A stretch of DNA of 64,000 nucleotides from NCBI GenBank assembly GCA_017453335.1, contig JAFTKI010000070.1:39204-103203 (forward strand), given 5' to 3'. The notes beneath the pieces were generated by a model. That model did no database searches and was not told the origin of the DNA. It was given only the letters and a program-made list of their open reading frames with translations. Below are positions 54,307-62,802 of this stretch, in pieces; position 1 is the stretch's first letter, and the number at the start of each line of letters is the position of its first letter. The DNA comes from Clostridia bacterium. GTDB taxonomy: Bacteria > Bacillota_A > Clostridia > Oscillospirales > CAG-272. The translations under genes and the position numbers were made by a program.

Positions 54307-54383
54307 GGACCATTAGCTCAGTTGGTCAGAGCTCCCGGCTCATAACCGGTCGGTCCAAGGTTCGAGTCCTTGATGGTCCACCA
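54307..54383 (+). tRNA. tRNA with CAU anticodon (Met or Ile2)
   Basis: 77 bases with encoded CCA. The acceptor stem is GGACCAT/ATGGTCC, the D arm is GCTC..GAGC, the anticodon loop is CTCATAA, and the T arm is CAAGG-TTCGAGT-CCTTG. The top pair of the anticodon stem is C-T, a mismatch. The loop and flanking pairs resemble lysidine-modified tRNA-Ile2 as much as elongator Met, and I cannot separate them by eye. It is not initiator Met, because the first pair is normal and the GGG pairs are absent. Confidence 0.93.
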
Positions 54384-54423
54384 AAACAAACAGGGGAACG
54401 TAATTCGTTCCCCTGTTTGTTTT
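54384..54423 (+). terminator. Terminator of the tRNA gene
   Basis: A 17-bp stem AAACAAACAGGGGAACG with its complement, loop TAATT, starting directly after CCA and ending in TTTGTTTTG. Confidence 0.85.
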
Positions 54424-54628
54424 GATTGAAGTAGTTTTTAGACACGCTTTGCTTCTTCGATCTACCTTTACACCGATGAGTAGCAAATCACGACTTCTGC
54501 ATCAAAATAACTCTGTCCCCTTTTTTGAAAAATTTGTGTTTCTAACATTTCGGAAACATTTTACCAACAAAACCCTAAAAGGGATCGGGTAAAATACGCT
54601 CACAACGAAACAAAGAAGGCAGGAACGT

Positions 54629-55000
54629 ATGGAAAACGAAGTATTTATTTATCGGTACTCGGCAAAGAAAAGCCGTGAGGTAGAAGACATCAGAAAAAAA
54701 TATCTTCCCCGTGAGGAAAGCAAGCTGGACAAGCTCAGACGGCTTGACCGCCGCGTACAAAGTGCGGGCATAGTTGAGGCTCTTAGCGTTGGAAGCATTG
54801 GTGCGCTTTTGTTTGGGATCGGAGTATGCTTTGGATTGAACGTGTTTACAGCGGCAACATGGCCGATGTTTCCCTTTGGCATCCTCGGTGCGATCATAAT
54901 GATCGCCGCATACCCTGTATATCGAAAAATCTTAAATAAAACCAAAGCTGAGCTGACGCCAGAGATTCTTCGGTTGTCGGAGGAAATAATCAACTCATAA
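54629..55000 (+). CDS. Small membrane protein with two helices (paralogue of the 61743 gene)
   Basis: A 123-residue protein. The N-terminal cytoplasmic part has YSAKKSREVEDIRKKYLPRE and KLRRLDRRV. Two membrane segments follow (about 55-75 and 82-100), then TPEILRLSEEII. Its closest relative in view is at 61743-62150, at the other end of this module; both share the YSAK start, LRRLD and PEILRL. The family is common in gut Clostridia and uncharacterised. GAAGGCAGG precedes the ATG. Confidence 0.75.
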   Translation: MENEVFIYRYSAKKSREVEDIRKKYLPREESKLDKLRRLDRRVQSAGIVEALSVGSIGALLFGIGVCFGLNVFTAATWPMFPFGILGAIIMIAAYPVYRKILNKTKAELTPEILRLSEEIINS

Positions 55001-55109
55001 AAATTCGATTTAACAAAACAAAAACATTTTATAAAAAAATCGCAAACAACAAAACAGTATGATAGAGTCACAGACTCAAACAAATAAAAACACAAAAGGA
55101 GAACACAAA

Positions 55110-55412
55110 ATGGGTAACTTTCTGAAAAAAGCATTTCAGGATATGAAGGCAAACGCAAAGGCACAGCACGAGGTTGACAAGGCAGAATTTGAAGCGGTAA
55201 AAGCAGAATCCAAAGCCTATTTCGAGGAAAACAAAGGTCACAACACCTACGCAAAGGCAAAAGCTGACGCAAAGAAATCTTGGGACGATGCACACATGAC
55301 TCCCTCTGAAAGAGCTGCCAAGGAACAGGAAGCACGAGATGCAAGAATTGCCGAAGCAAAGAAAAGAACCGAGGAAGCCGACGAGCGTTACGAAGCGGCA
55401 AAAAAGAAATAA
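55110..55412 (+). CDS. Small charged helical protein
   Basis: A 100-residue protein, rich in Lys, Ala and Glu and predicted to be almost wholly helical: MGNFLKKAFQDMKANAKAQ, then DKAEFEAVKAESKAYFEEN and a C-terminal EEADERYEAAKKK. There is no signal peptide or membrane segment. The start at 55110 follows AAAGGAG by eight bases. It lies between the small membrane protein and the first ABC ATPase. I do not recognise the family. Confidence 0.7.
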   Translation: MGNFLKKAFQDMKANAKAQHEVDKAEFEAVKAESKAYFEENKGHNTYAKAKADAKKSWDDAHMTPSERAAKEQEARDARIAEAKKRTEEADERYEAAKKK

Positions 55413-55492
55413 AAATTTGACAACATAAGCGAGGCGCCAAGATGCGGCTCGCTTGCGTTGCTTTTCATAAAAAAGCAAAGGAGATGTAAAAA

Positions 55493-56392
55493 TTGAACGC
55501 CATTGAAATCAAAGGCCTTTCGAAAAGCTTTCGGGGAATGTACGCTGTGGATCATCTCAATATGACGGTTCCGCAGGGTGCAATTTACGGCTTTATCGGA
55601 GAAAACGGCTCGGGTAAATCGACAACGGAAAAGCTCATTTGCGGTCATCTTGTTCCCGACGAGGGTGAGATCAAGCTGTTTGGCAGAGAGTATACCGATC
55701 CCGGTGTGCGTGTCAGAGTCGGGGCACTGATCGAAAACGCCGGATGCTTTCCGAATTCCTCCGTATATCAAAATTTGCGGATGCAGACCATCAATCTCGG
55801 TCTTGAAAATCCCGACGAGGAGATCAGACGCGTTTTGGAGATCGTACGCATGGAAGAGCATACAAAAATGAAATTCAAGAGCTGCTCTCTGGGCATGAAG
55901 CAGCGCATCGGAATTGCGATGGCTCTGCTTGGTAACCCTGCCCTTTTGATTCTGGACGAGCCGATCAACGGATTGGATACAGACGGAATGCGGATCATGC
56001 GCGAAATTCTGATCGATATCACGCAAAAATACGGTTGTACCGTTCTCATTTCCTCACACATTCTCGGCGAGCTGGAAAAGATCGCAACTCACTACGGCAT
56101 TATCCGTCGGGGTAAGATGATCATGGAGCTGACCGCAGAGGAAATGGACAGCCGCGCACAGGTGTTTGTTTCCCTGAAAACCCGTGACATGGCAGGTGCC
56201 AAGGAAATATTGAAAAACAGCTACAAAACCGTTAAGGAAGAGGACGGATATCTCCGCGTTTACGATGTGGATGATACCGCCGAGATCGTTGATCTGTTGA
56301 TGAAGCACGGGCATGTGATCAGCGAGATCAAGAAGAACAAGATCGGACTTGAGGAATACTACATTGAATTGATGTCGAAGGAGGATCGGTAA
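55493..56392 (+). CDS. ABC transporter ATPase 1 (BcrA-like)
   Basis: A 299-residue ATPase of the antibiotic/lantibiotic export group. It uses TTG 55493 as start, behind AAAGGAGATG. Walker A is GENGSGKSTTEKLICG, the signature CSLGMKQRIGIAMAL and Walker B LLILDEPINGLD. The C-terminal 90 residues are the accessory domain of BcrA/EcsA types. It is about two-thirds identical by eye to the ATPase at 57245, so the ATPase-permease pair was duplicated. Its permease gene follows directly but has an internal stop. Confidence 0.9.
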   Translation: MNAIEIKGLSKSFRGMYAVDHLNMTVPQGAIYGFIGENGSGKSTTEKLICGHLVPDEGEIKLFGREYTDPGVRVRVGALIENAGCFPNSSVYQNLRMQTINLGLENPDEEIRRVLEIVRMEEHTKMKFKSCSLGMKQRIGIAMALLGNPALLILDEPINGLDTDGMRIMREILIDITQKYGCTVLISSHILGELEKIATHYGIIRRGKMIMELTAEEMDSRAQVFVSLKTRDMAGAKEILKNSYKTVKEEDGYLRVYDVDDTAEIVDLLMKHGHVISEIKKNKIGLEEYYIELMSKEDR

Positions 56393-56393
56393 C

Positions 56394-57230
56394 ATGACAG
56401 CACCCTTAAGCTTTGAATCACCAACCTTTGCAAAACGAATCAAGGGAATGCTCGGCGTTGATTTTTACCGCCTGTTCCACACTCCCCTATTCTACATTTT
56501 TCTTGCCATCGCGGCAATCATTCCCGCAATGGTATCGGCTATGACCGTGATGCCCGATCAAAACGGAAACACGATGGAGCCGTTGTATTCCAACGTGTGA
56601 CAGATCATTGCATCCTCGGAATCCTTGTACGTCATTCGTGGGATCGCCGACTATGCAAATATGAATATGGTCTTTATCTTCGGCGGGATCATGGTATCGA
56701 TCTTCATAGGTCATGATTATAAATCGGGCTACGTCAAGCAGCTTTTTACCACTCACGCAAAGAAACAGGACTATATGATCTCCAAAAGTCTGGTTTGCGC
56801 CTTTGCCATGGCGTGTATGTGCATTGCCTATCTCATCGGCGGCACGGTTGGAGGCTTGCTGGTCAACTACGATACAACCGTAAACGTTGGCTCGCTGATC
56901 ATCGCCATCCTCGGCAAAATGATCATGAGTCTTGGCTGGGCAAGCCTTTACACCTTTCTCAATGTGATCTTCCGTAAGTATTTCGGCATTTCCATTGCAT
57001 CGTCCTTCTTCTTCGGAACGGGAATCCTCATCATCGGAGCTGCCGCGATCGTTGAAAGCCTTTCTTTGCCAACAGGATTTTTGAACATCTTCCTGTACGG
57101 TTCCTCGGTCAACGCCTGCCTCACGAGTGATATCGTCACGTTGCTGACCTGCATCGCGGTTTCGGTAGCATGGGCGCTGTTCTACAATATTCTTGGAACA
57201 AAGATCCTTTCCAAGAGCGATGTATACTGA
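56394..57230 (+). pseudogene. ABC-2 type permease 1, interrupted by one in-frame TGA
   Basis: The frame of 279 codons has six membrane segments like its 277-residue paralogue at 58146. Codon 69 (56598-56600) is TGA. In the paralogue the aligned sequence is ESVWQSIGS and here it is SNV-stop-QIIAS, so TGA stands where Trp (TGG) is expected. Everything after it is in frame and well conserved (GDVKSG-like turn, MISKSLVCAFAMACM). TGA ends many genes in this window, so recoding is not general. It is either a recent nonsense mutation, low-level read-through by tRNA-Trp, or an assembly error. Confidence 0.85.
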
Positions 57231-57244
57231 TCGGAGGTGAAAAC

Positions 57245-58144
57245 ATGAATGCAGTTGAAATCAAAGGATTATCCAAAAATTTCGGCTCCAAGCAGGCAGT
57301 CTGCAATCTTGACATGACGGTTCCCATGGGTGCGATCTATGGCTTTATCGGAGAAAACGGCTCGGGTAAATCCACCACCGAAAAGATGATCTGCGGTCTG
57401 ATTCCAAAAAGTGGCGGCTCGATCAAGCTGTACGGAATGGATCACACCGATATCGATGTTCGGGCAAAAATCGGCGTATTGATCGAATCCCCCGGATGCT
57501 TCCCTTCTCTGACCGTTTGGGATAACATGATGCTGCAGGCGGCAAATCTGAGCCTTCCCAACGCCGAACAAGAGGTGATCAAGGTCTTGAAAACGGTGAG
57601 AATGGAGGGTGCGGCAGGAAATAAATATAAAAATTGCTCACTGGGAATGAAGCAACGCGTTGGTATTGCAATGGCTTTGCTTGGCGATCCTACCCTTTTG
57701 GTGCTTGACGAGCCCTTGAACGGTCTGGATGCCGACGGTATGAGAATTATGCGCGAGGTATTCCTTGACGTGATCCGTGACGGAAAGCGCAGTATTATTG
57801 TTTCCTCGCACCTCTTGGGAGAGCTACAGAAGGTAGCTACACACTACGGCATCATCCGCCACGGAAAAATGATCGTTGAAATGACCGCCGAAGAGCTTGA
57901 TGCAAGCTGTCGCACATACGTGGCGCTCCAAACGGCTGAAATGAACCGTTCCAAAATGCTTCTCGGATGTAAATACTCTCGTGTGGAAGAGGATGAAGCA
58001 GGCTATTTGCGTGTTTACGATGCAACAACACCCGAAGAAGTTGTTTGTTATCTGTATGAAAACGGGATCCCTGTAACCGAGATCAAGACCGACAAGATCG
58101 GACTTGAGGAATACTATATCGATTTGATGAAGGAGGGCAAATAA
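57245..58144 (+). CDS. ABC transporter ATPase 2 (BcrA-like)
   Basis: A 299-residue paralogue of the ATPase at 55493. The start at 57245 follows GGAGGTG by five bases and gives MNAVEIKGLSKNFGSKQ. Walker A is GENGSGKSTTEKMICG, the signature CSLGMKQRVGIAMAL and Walker B LLVLDEPLNGLD. It begins 14 bases after the interrupted permease and is followed one base later by an intact permease. The pair probably forms a working exporter. Confidence 0.92.
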   Translation: MNAVEIKGLSKNFGSKQAVCNLDMTVPMGAIYGFIGENGSGKSTTEKMICGLIPKSGGSIKLYGMDHTDIDVRAKIGVLIESPGCFPSLTVWDNMMLQAANLSLPNAEQEVIKVLKTVRMEGAAGNKYKNCSLGMKQRVGIAMALLGDPTLLVLDEPLNGLDADGMRIMREVFLDVIRDGKRSIIVSSHLLGELQKVATHYGIIRHGKMIVEMTAEELDASCRTYVALQTAEMNRSKMLLGCKYSRVEEDEAGYLRVYDATTPEEVVCYLYENGIPVTEIKTDKIGLEEYYIDLMKEGK

Positions 58145-58145
58145 G

Positions 58146-58979
58146 ATGGAAAACGCTGTGAAATTCGAGCAAAACGGCTTTGGCAAGCGCATGAAAAGTA
58201 TGTTGAAGGTCGATTTTCGAAGAATGTTCCGATCAAAGCTCTTTTATATTCTGATCGCCTGTTCCCTGCTGGTTCCCATTATCATGACCGTGATGCTGAC
58301 GATGATGGACGGCAGTATTTCGGTTGATCCGCAAACGGGGAAAGAAACGATGATGGAAGGCCCCGAAAGCGTATGGCAATCGATCGGATCCCTCCCATCC
58401 GAAGATACAGATATTCAAGAACCCGCAGGCGGCATGGGAGACATGGACGTTATGGCGATGTGTAACATCAATATGGCGTTTATGGGCGTGTGCGTCTTCG
58501 TTTGTCTGTTTATCTCGGACGATTTCAGAAGCGGATACGCCAAAAACCTCTTCACCGTTCGCGCAAAAAAAGGAGATTACGTAATCTCCAAAACGCTGGC
58601 AGGCTTTGTTTGCGGTGCGCTGATGCTGATCTCTTATTTCCTTGGATCGATGATCGGCGGCGCGGTCACAAGTCTTCCCTTTGCGCTCGGCACACTTTCG
58701 GCCGCAAACATCGTGATGTGCATGTTGGCAAAGATCTTTCTGATGCCTGTTTTCGTTTCGATCTTTACCCTGATCAGCGTTGCGGCAAAGCAGAGGGCTT
58801 GGCTTGCGGTTTGCGGCTCGCTCGGCGGTGGGATGCTGCTCTTCATGACGGTTTCGATCATCACGCCTCTGAACTCTACCATCCTCAACGTTGCGCTGTG
58901 CCTGGCAGGTGGTATTTTATTTGCCCTTGGACTCGGCGCGATCAGCAAAACGGTATTGAAGAAAACAAGCTTGGTATAA
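58146..58979 (+). CDS. ABC-2 type permease 2
   Basis: A 277-residue membrane protein: a cytoplasmic start (KRMKSMLKVDFRRMFRSK), one membrane helix, an external loop of about 65 residues (to ESVWQSIGSLPSEDT), then five helices. RSGYAKNLFTVRAKKGDYVISK is the cytoplasmic turn shared with the first permease. It partners the ATPase at 57245. Confidence 0.87.
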   Translation: MENAVKFEQNGFGKRMKSMLKVDFRRMFRSKLFYILIACSLLVPIIMTVMLTMMDGSISVDPQTGKETMMEGPESVWQSIGSLPSEDTDIQEPAGGMGDMDVMAMCNINMAFMGVCVFVCLFISDDFRSGYAKNLFTVRAKKGDYVISKTLAGFVCGALMLISYFLGSMIGGAVTSLPFALGTLSAANIVMCMLAKIFLMPVFVSIFTLISVAAKQRAWLAVCGSLGGGMLLFMTVSIITPLNSTILNVALCLAGGILFALGLGAISKTVLKKTSLV

Positions 58980-59116
58980 ACCCATGGATACAAGGCAATG
59001 AATTTTGAAATTGCCTTGTATTTTTTTCGAAAATCTGAAAACGCAAACAAAACTTTAACATTTCTGTGCTATAATATAGGTATATCAGTGAAAATCTGTC
59101 CTTGGGAGGTAAAACG

Positions 59117-59788
59117 ATGTTCAAAATTTTAGTTGTTGAAGACGACAAAGACCTTAACCGCAGTGTTTGCTCGTTCTTGGGTCACAGCGGATATGAAGCT
59201 GTCGGCTGTCTTTGCGCGGAGGATGCTTACGATGAAATGTATAAGACCACCTTCGATCTGATCGTTTCGGACATTATGATGCCGAACATTGACGGCTTTG
59301 AATTTGCAAAAACGGTGCGCTCCCTGAACAACGACATCCCGATCCTGTTTATGACGGCGCGCGACGACTTTGCATCAAAGCAGCGCGGATTCCGCATCGG
59401 TATTGATGATTATATGACCAAGCCCATTGATCTTGACGAGCTTTTCCTGCGCATCGGTGCGCTTTTGCGCCGCTCCAAGATCGCATCCAGCCGCCGTCTT
59501 GAGGTCGGCAATTTTGTAATGGATGCCGATGAGCGTTCGGCTGTTTTGGACGGCGAGGAGATCTCCCTGACGGCAAGAGAGTTTGATCTGCTCTACAAGC
59601 TCCTCTCCTATCCCAAAAAGACCTTTACGCGTACACAACTGATGGATGAATTCTGGGATGTGGATACCCAAACGAGTACCCGAACGGTTGATGTTTACAT
59701 GACGAAGCTCCGCGCAAAGCTTTCGGAGTGCGACTCCTTTGAGATCCAAACGGTACACGGACTCGGCTATAAGGCGGTTATCAAATGA
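59117..59788 (+). CDS. OmpR-family response regulator
   Basis: A 223-residue regulator. The receiver domain has acidic pocket EDD (8-10), phospho-accepting Asp 52 (SDIMMPN), switch Thr (LFMTARD) and Lys (MTKPID). The C-terminal winged helix has SLTAREFDLLYKLL and RTVDVYMTKLR. The start at 59117 follows GGGAGG by seven bases. It overlaps the kinase gene by four bases and probably controls the adjoining transporters. Confidence 0.93.
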   Translation: MFKILVVEDDKDLNRSVCSFLGHSGYEAVGCLCAEDAYDEMYKTTFDLIVSDIMMPNIDGFEFAKTVRSLNNDIPILFMTARDDFASKQRGFRIGIDDYMTKPIDLDELFLRIGALLRRSKIASSRRLEVGNFVMDADERSAVLDGEEISLTAREFDLLYKLLSYPKKTFTRTQLMDEFWDVDTQTSTRTVDVYMTKLRAKLSECDSFEIQTVHGLGYKAVIK

Positions 59789-60882
59789 AAAAAGAAAACA
59801 GACCCAAAAAAATCCTTGGAACATTCAGTAATTTCTTCATCTTTTTCTTGCTTGCCGCATTTATAACAACCTCCTGTATCATGCTCTTCATCTCTACCCT
59901 GCAGACTTCGATCGGCAGACCGTTTACGCAGGAGGAGATCACAATTGCCGCAAAGATCACGCTGGTGAACGTCATTCTGATCAGCGTGGCGATCACGGCA
60001 GTCGATCAGATCCGCCGCAAGCTCACGGTAGACCGTCCTGTCAAGAAGATCACCGAAGCGACCTCGAAAATGATCGAGGGTGGCTTCAGCGTTCGCATTG
60101 AACCCGCGGCAAAGATCGCAACGCCCGACAAGTTCAACGAGATCATCGATGCCATCAATAAAATGGCGGAGGAGCTTTCCGGCATGGAGACCTTGCGCAC
60201 CGATTTCATCGCAAATGTGTCTCATGAAATGAAAACCCCGCTTGCTGTGATACAGAATTACGGTACGCTTTTGCAAGCACCCGATCTCTCCGAAGAAAAG
60301 CGCATGGAATATGCGAGGGCAATCAACGAAGCCTCTCGCCGTCTTGCCGATATGATGACGAATATTCTCAAATTAAATCGGCTGGAAAACCAACAGATCT
60401 ACCCCAATCCAAAGCCTTTTGATCTCTCCGAGCAGCTTTGCCAAAGTCTTTTGAATTATGAGGGCGTGTGGGAGAAAAAGAACATAGAAATTGAAACCGA
60501 TATCGAAGAGGGCGTATACGTCAGTGCCGACGAGGAGCTTTTGCTGTTGGTTTGGAACAACCTTTTTTCCAACGCGTTCAAGTTCACCGAGGACGGCGGA
60601 AAGGTGAGCTTTACCCTTGCAGCAGACGAAAAGTATGCCACCGTAAAGATAAGCGACACGGGTTGCGGTATGACTCCGGAGGTAGGTGCGCATATTTTTG
60701 AAAAATTTTATCAGGGCGACACCTCACACGCAACCCAAGGAAACGGTCTTGGACTGGCGCTTGTCAAGCGTGTGATCGACATTATGCAAGCAGAGATCGG
60801 CGTGGAGAGTACGGTCGGTGTTGGCACAACCTTTACAGTCAAGATCAGGAGGTCGGAAAATGGATTGGAAAAAGCTCGGTAA
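59785..60882 (+). CDS. Sensor histidine kinase
   Basis: A 365-residue kinase with two membrane helices (about 13-35 and 55-75) and a very short extracellular loop, as in intramembrane-sensing kinases of peptide-antibiotic systems. HAMP follows (about 78-135), then the phospho-accepting His in ANVSHEMKTPLAVI. The ATPase has N-box LVWNNLFSNAFKFT, G1 DTGCGM and G2 GNGLGLALVKRV. It is coupled to the regulator by a four-base overlap. Confidence 0.93.
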   Translation: MKKENRPKKILGTFSNFFIFFLLAAFITTSCIMLFISTLQTSIGRPFTQEEITIAAKITLVNVILISVAITAVDQIRRKLTVDRPVKKITEATSKMIEGGFSVRIEPAAKIATPDKFNEIIDAINKMAEELSGMETLRTDFIANVSHEMKTPLAVIQNYGTLLQAPDLSEEKRMEYARAINEASRRLADMMTNILKLNRLENQQIYPNPKPFDLSEQLCQSLLNYEGVWEKKNIEIETDIEEGVYVSADEELLLLVWNNLFSNAFKFTEDGGKVSFTLAADEKYATVKISDTGCGMTPEVGAHIFEKFYQGDTSHATQGNGLGLALVKRVIDIMQAEIGVESTVGVGTTFTVKIRRSENGLEKAR

Positions 60883-61741
60883 GTGTTTGCTCTTTCCGCA
60901 CACTGCGATCATGCTGATCATGGTTCCGATATCAACTTCCCTGCTCGTGTTCTCAATGATCTTTCTCGGAACCGAATCCGCTATCTCATATATGTCCTAC
61001 GTTCTTGCCGCCTACACATTAACGGTGTGGTGCGTTCGGATCCCGAAGCTGATCGGCTTTTTTCAGAAATTCAAGAACGAAAACAAATATGTCCTCCGCT
61101 GGCAGGAGGATGTACGCTTGCGTATGAAGGTGACCTTATACGGCTCCCTTCTGTGGAACGTCATTTACGCAATTTTCCAACTGGGTCTTGGCTTTTACCA
61201 CCACACCTTCTGGTTCTGCTCGCTCGGTGCCTATTATATCTGCCTTGCCGTGATGCGGTTCTTTTTGGTTCGGCATACCAGACGCTACGCCCCCGGTGAA
61301 AAAAGGCAGGCAGAGCTTATCAGATCCCGCACCTGCGGTTGGATCTTTCTTGTGATGAACCTGGCACTTGCACTGATCGTATTCTTTATGCTGTATTGGA
61401 ACAGAAGCTTTCAGCATCATATCATCACGGCGATCGCAATGGCGGCATACACCTTTACGGCTTTTACAGTAGCGATCGTTAATATCGTCAAACAGAAAAA
61501 AAGCAACAGCCCCGTTGTTTTCGCATCAAAAGCGATCAACCTTGCTGCTGCCTGTGTATCCATGCTGACGCTGACCTCTACGCTGCTCACGACCTTCAGT
61601 GACGGCACGATGGATCTCTCCGCGCAAAAGATGATGCTTGGCGGGGTCGGATTTGCCGTTTCGGGTGTTGTTTTGGTCATGGCAATCTATATGATCGTGC
61701 AAAGCACGAAAGAATTAAAAAAATATAAAAACGAGGTATAA
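60860..61741 (+). CDS. Polytopic membrane protein
   Basis: A 293-residue protein with about eight hydrophobic segments and a basic central loop (RFFLVRHTRRYAPGEKRQ). The start at 60860 follows AGGAGG by seven bases and overlaps the kinase end by 23 bases. It has no motif I recognise; NCBI-style annotations would call it hypothetical. Its place in the operon after the kinase suggests a role in sensing or in resistance to the same stress. Confidence 0.75.
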   Translation: MDWKKLGKCLLFPHTAIMLIMVPISTSLLVFSMIFLGTESAISYMSYVLAAYTLTVWCVRIPKLIGFFQKFKNENKYVLRWQEDVRLRMKVTLYGSLLWNVIYAIFQLGLGFYHHTFWFCSLGAYYICLAVMRFFLVRHTRRYAPGEKRQAELIRSRTCGWIFLVMNLALALIVFFMLYWNRSFQHHIITAIAMAAYTFTAFTVAIVNIVKQKKSNSPVVFASKAINLAAACVSMLTLTSTLLTTFSDGTMDLSAQKMMLGGVGFAVSGVVLVMAIYMIVQSTKELKKYKNEV

Positions 61742-61742
61742 A

Positions 61743-62150
61743 ATGCAAACTCCTAACGACGACCGTCGCTTTTCCTACACCTACTCGGCAAAGGAGCAAG
61801 CTGAGATCAAAAAAATCTGAAATAAATATGCAAATCCCGAAACAGAGGATAAAATGACACGCCTGCGCCGTCTGGATGCAAGTGTATCACAAACAGCACA
61901 GGCCACAGCTCTCATTTTCGGAGTTCTCGGCGCGCTGATCCTTGGCTTTGGAATGAGCCTTTGCATGACCGAGCTTTCGGTTATGCTGGGACTGGGACAA
62001 ACGGCGGCATTGGTGATCGGGATCATCATCGGTGTGATCGGCGGCGTGCTTGCAAGTCTTGCCTATCCGATCTATACCGTGATCTATAAACGCAAGCGCG
62101 ACAAGGTAGCACCCGAGATCCTTCGCCTGACCGATGAATTGATGAAATGA
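61743..62150 (+). pseudogene. Small membrane protein paralogue, interrupted by TGA
   Basis: A frame of 136 codons with the same layout as the protein at 54629: FSYTYSAKEQAEIKKI, LRRLDASV, two membrane segments, and APEILRLTDELM at the end. Codon 26 (61818-61820) is TGA, where the paralogue has Arg (DIRKKY), so CGA to TGA is the simplest change. The rest is in frame. Internal initiation at ATG 61854 would give a protein with the membrane segments only. It is two bases after the preceding gene, with no ribosome site of its own visible. Confidence 0.75.
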
Positions 62151-62151
62151 A

Positions 62152-62640
62152 TCAAGCATCCTGTGTGCATATCACACGCCACACATCGATCAGCCGAGAA
62201 AGCGAAAAGGCCGCGTTGGCGGGGCTGGTAGACGGCAGAGAGATGGCTTCCCTGCCCGTCTTTTCCTGCAAATAACGGGAATATAAGCGCGTTGCCGTTC
62301 CCCCGTTGGTAAAGATGGTTTGAATCTGTGCGGTCTCCAAAATGATCGAAAGATCGTTTGGAACCGCATTTTTAATGCTTTGATCCGAGGATCCCCGAAT
62401 CTCACAGGAAGCAATCACGTCCCAAAGCGCAATCCGATGCTTGAGCAAGAATATTCTTTTTTCATCAATTGTTTGCGGCAAGCTGTCCTCAAACACCGCC
62501 GAAAGAACCTTCCAAAACCGATTTTGCGGATGTCCGTAGAAAAAGCCGCTCTCGCGCGACTTAACGGAGGGAAAGCTCCCAAGGATCAGAATACGGCTGT
62601 TTTGATCGTATACGGGGGAAATCGTGTGCAGGATCGGCAT
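62152..62640 (-). CDS. DNA-deoxyinosine (hypoxanthine) glycosylase, uracil-DNA glycosylase superfamily
   Basis: A 162-residue repair enzyme that would remove deaminated bases. ILGSFPSVKSRE near the N-terminus and FYGHPQNRFWKVL are the family motifs (Asn is the active-site residue). TNGGTATRLY and LPSTSPAN close the pocket. The start at 62640 follows AAAGGAAG. It ends one base after the convergent small membrane protein gene. Confidence 0.88.
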   Translation of the reverse strand: MPILHTISPVYDQNSRILILGSFPSVKSRESGFFYGHPQNRFWKVLSAVFEDSLPQTIDEKRIFLLKHRIALWDVIASCEIRGSSDQSIKNAVPNDLSIILETAQIQTIFTNGGTATRLYSRYLQEKTGREAISLPSTSPANAAFSLSRLIDVWRVICTQDA

Positions 62641-62742
62641 GTTACACTTCCTTTCGGGTTGATTGTATCCATTATACCGCACCAAGCACCTTTTTGCAAG
62701 ACTTTTCTTTCAAATACAGCGCAGTCAAGATTCCAAAATCGG

Positions 62743-62771
62743 TTGACAATTCGGTGTTTTTGTGATATCAT
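62743..62771 (+). promoter_or_regulatory. Promoter of the DUF368 gene
   Basis: TTGACA (62743-62748) and TATCAT (62766-62771) are 17 bases apart, about 30 bases before the gene, which has GGAGG upstream. Confidence 0.7.
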
Positions 62772-62802
62772 AAATACAATGCAGATACGGAGGTAAAAAC
62801 GC

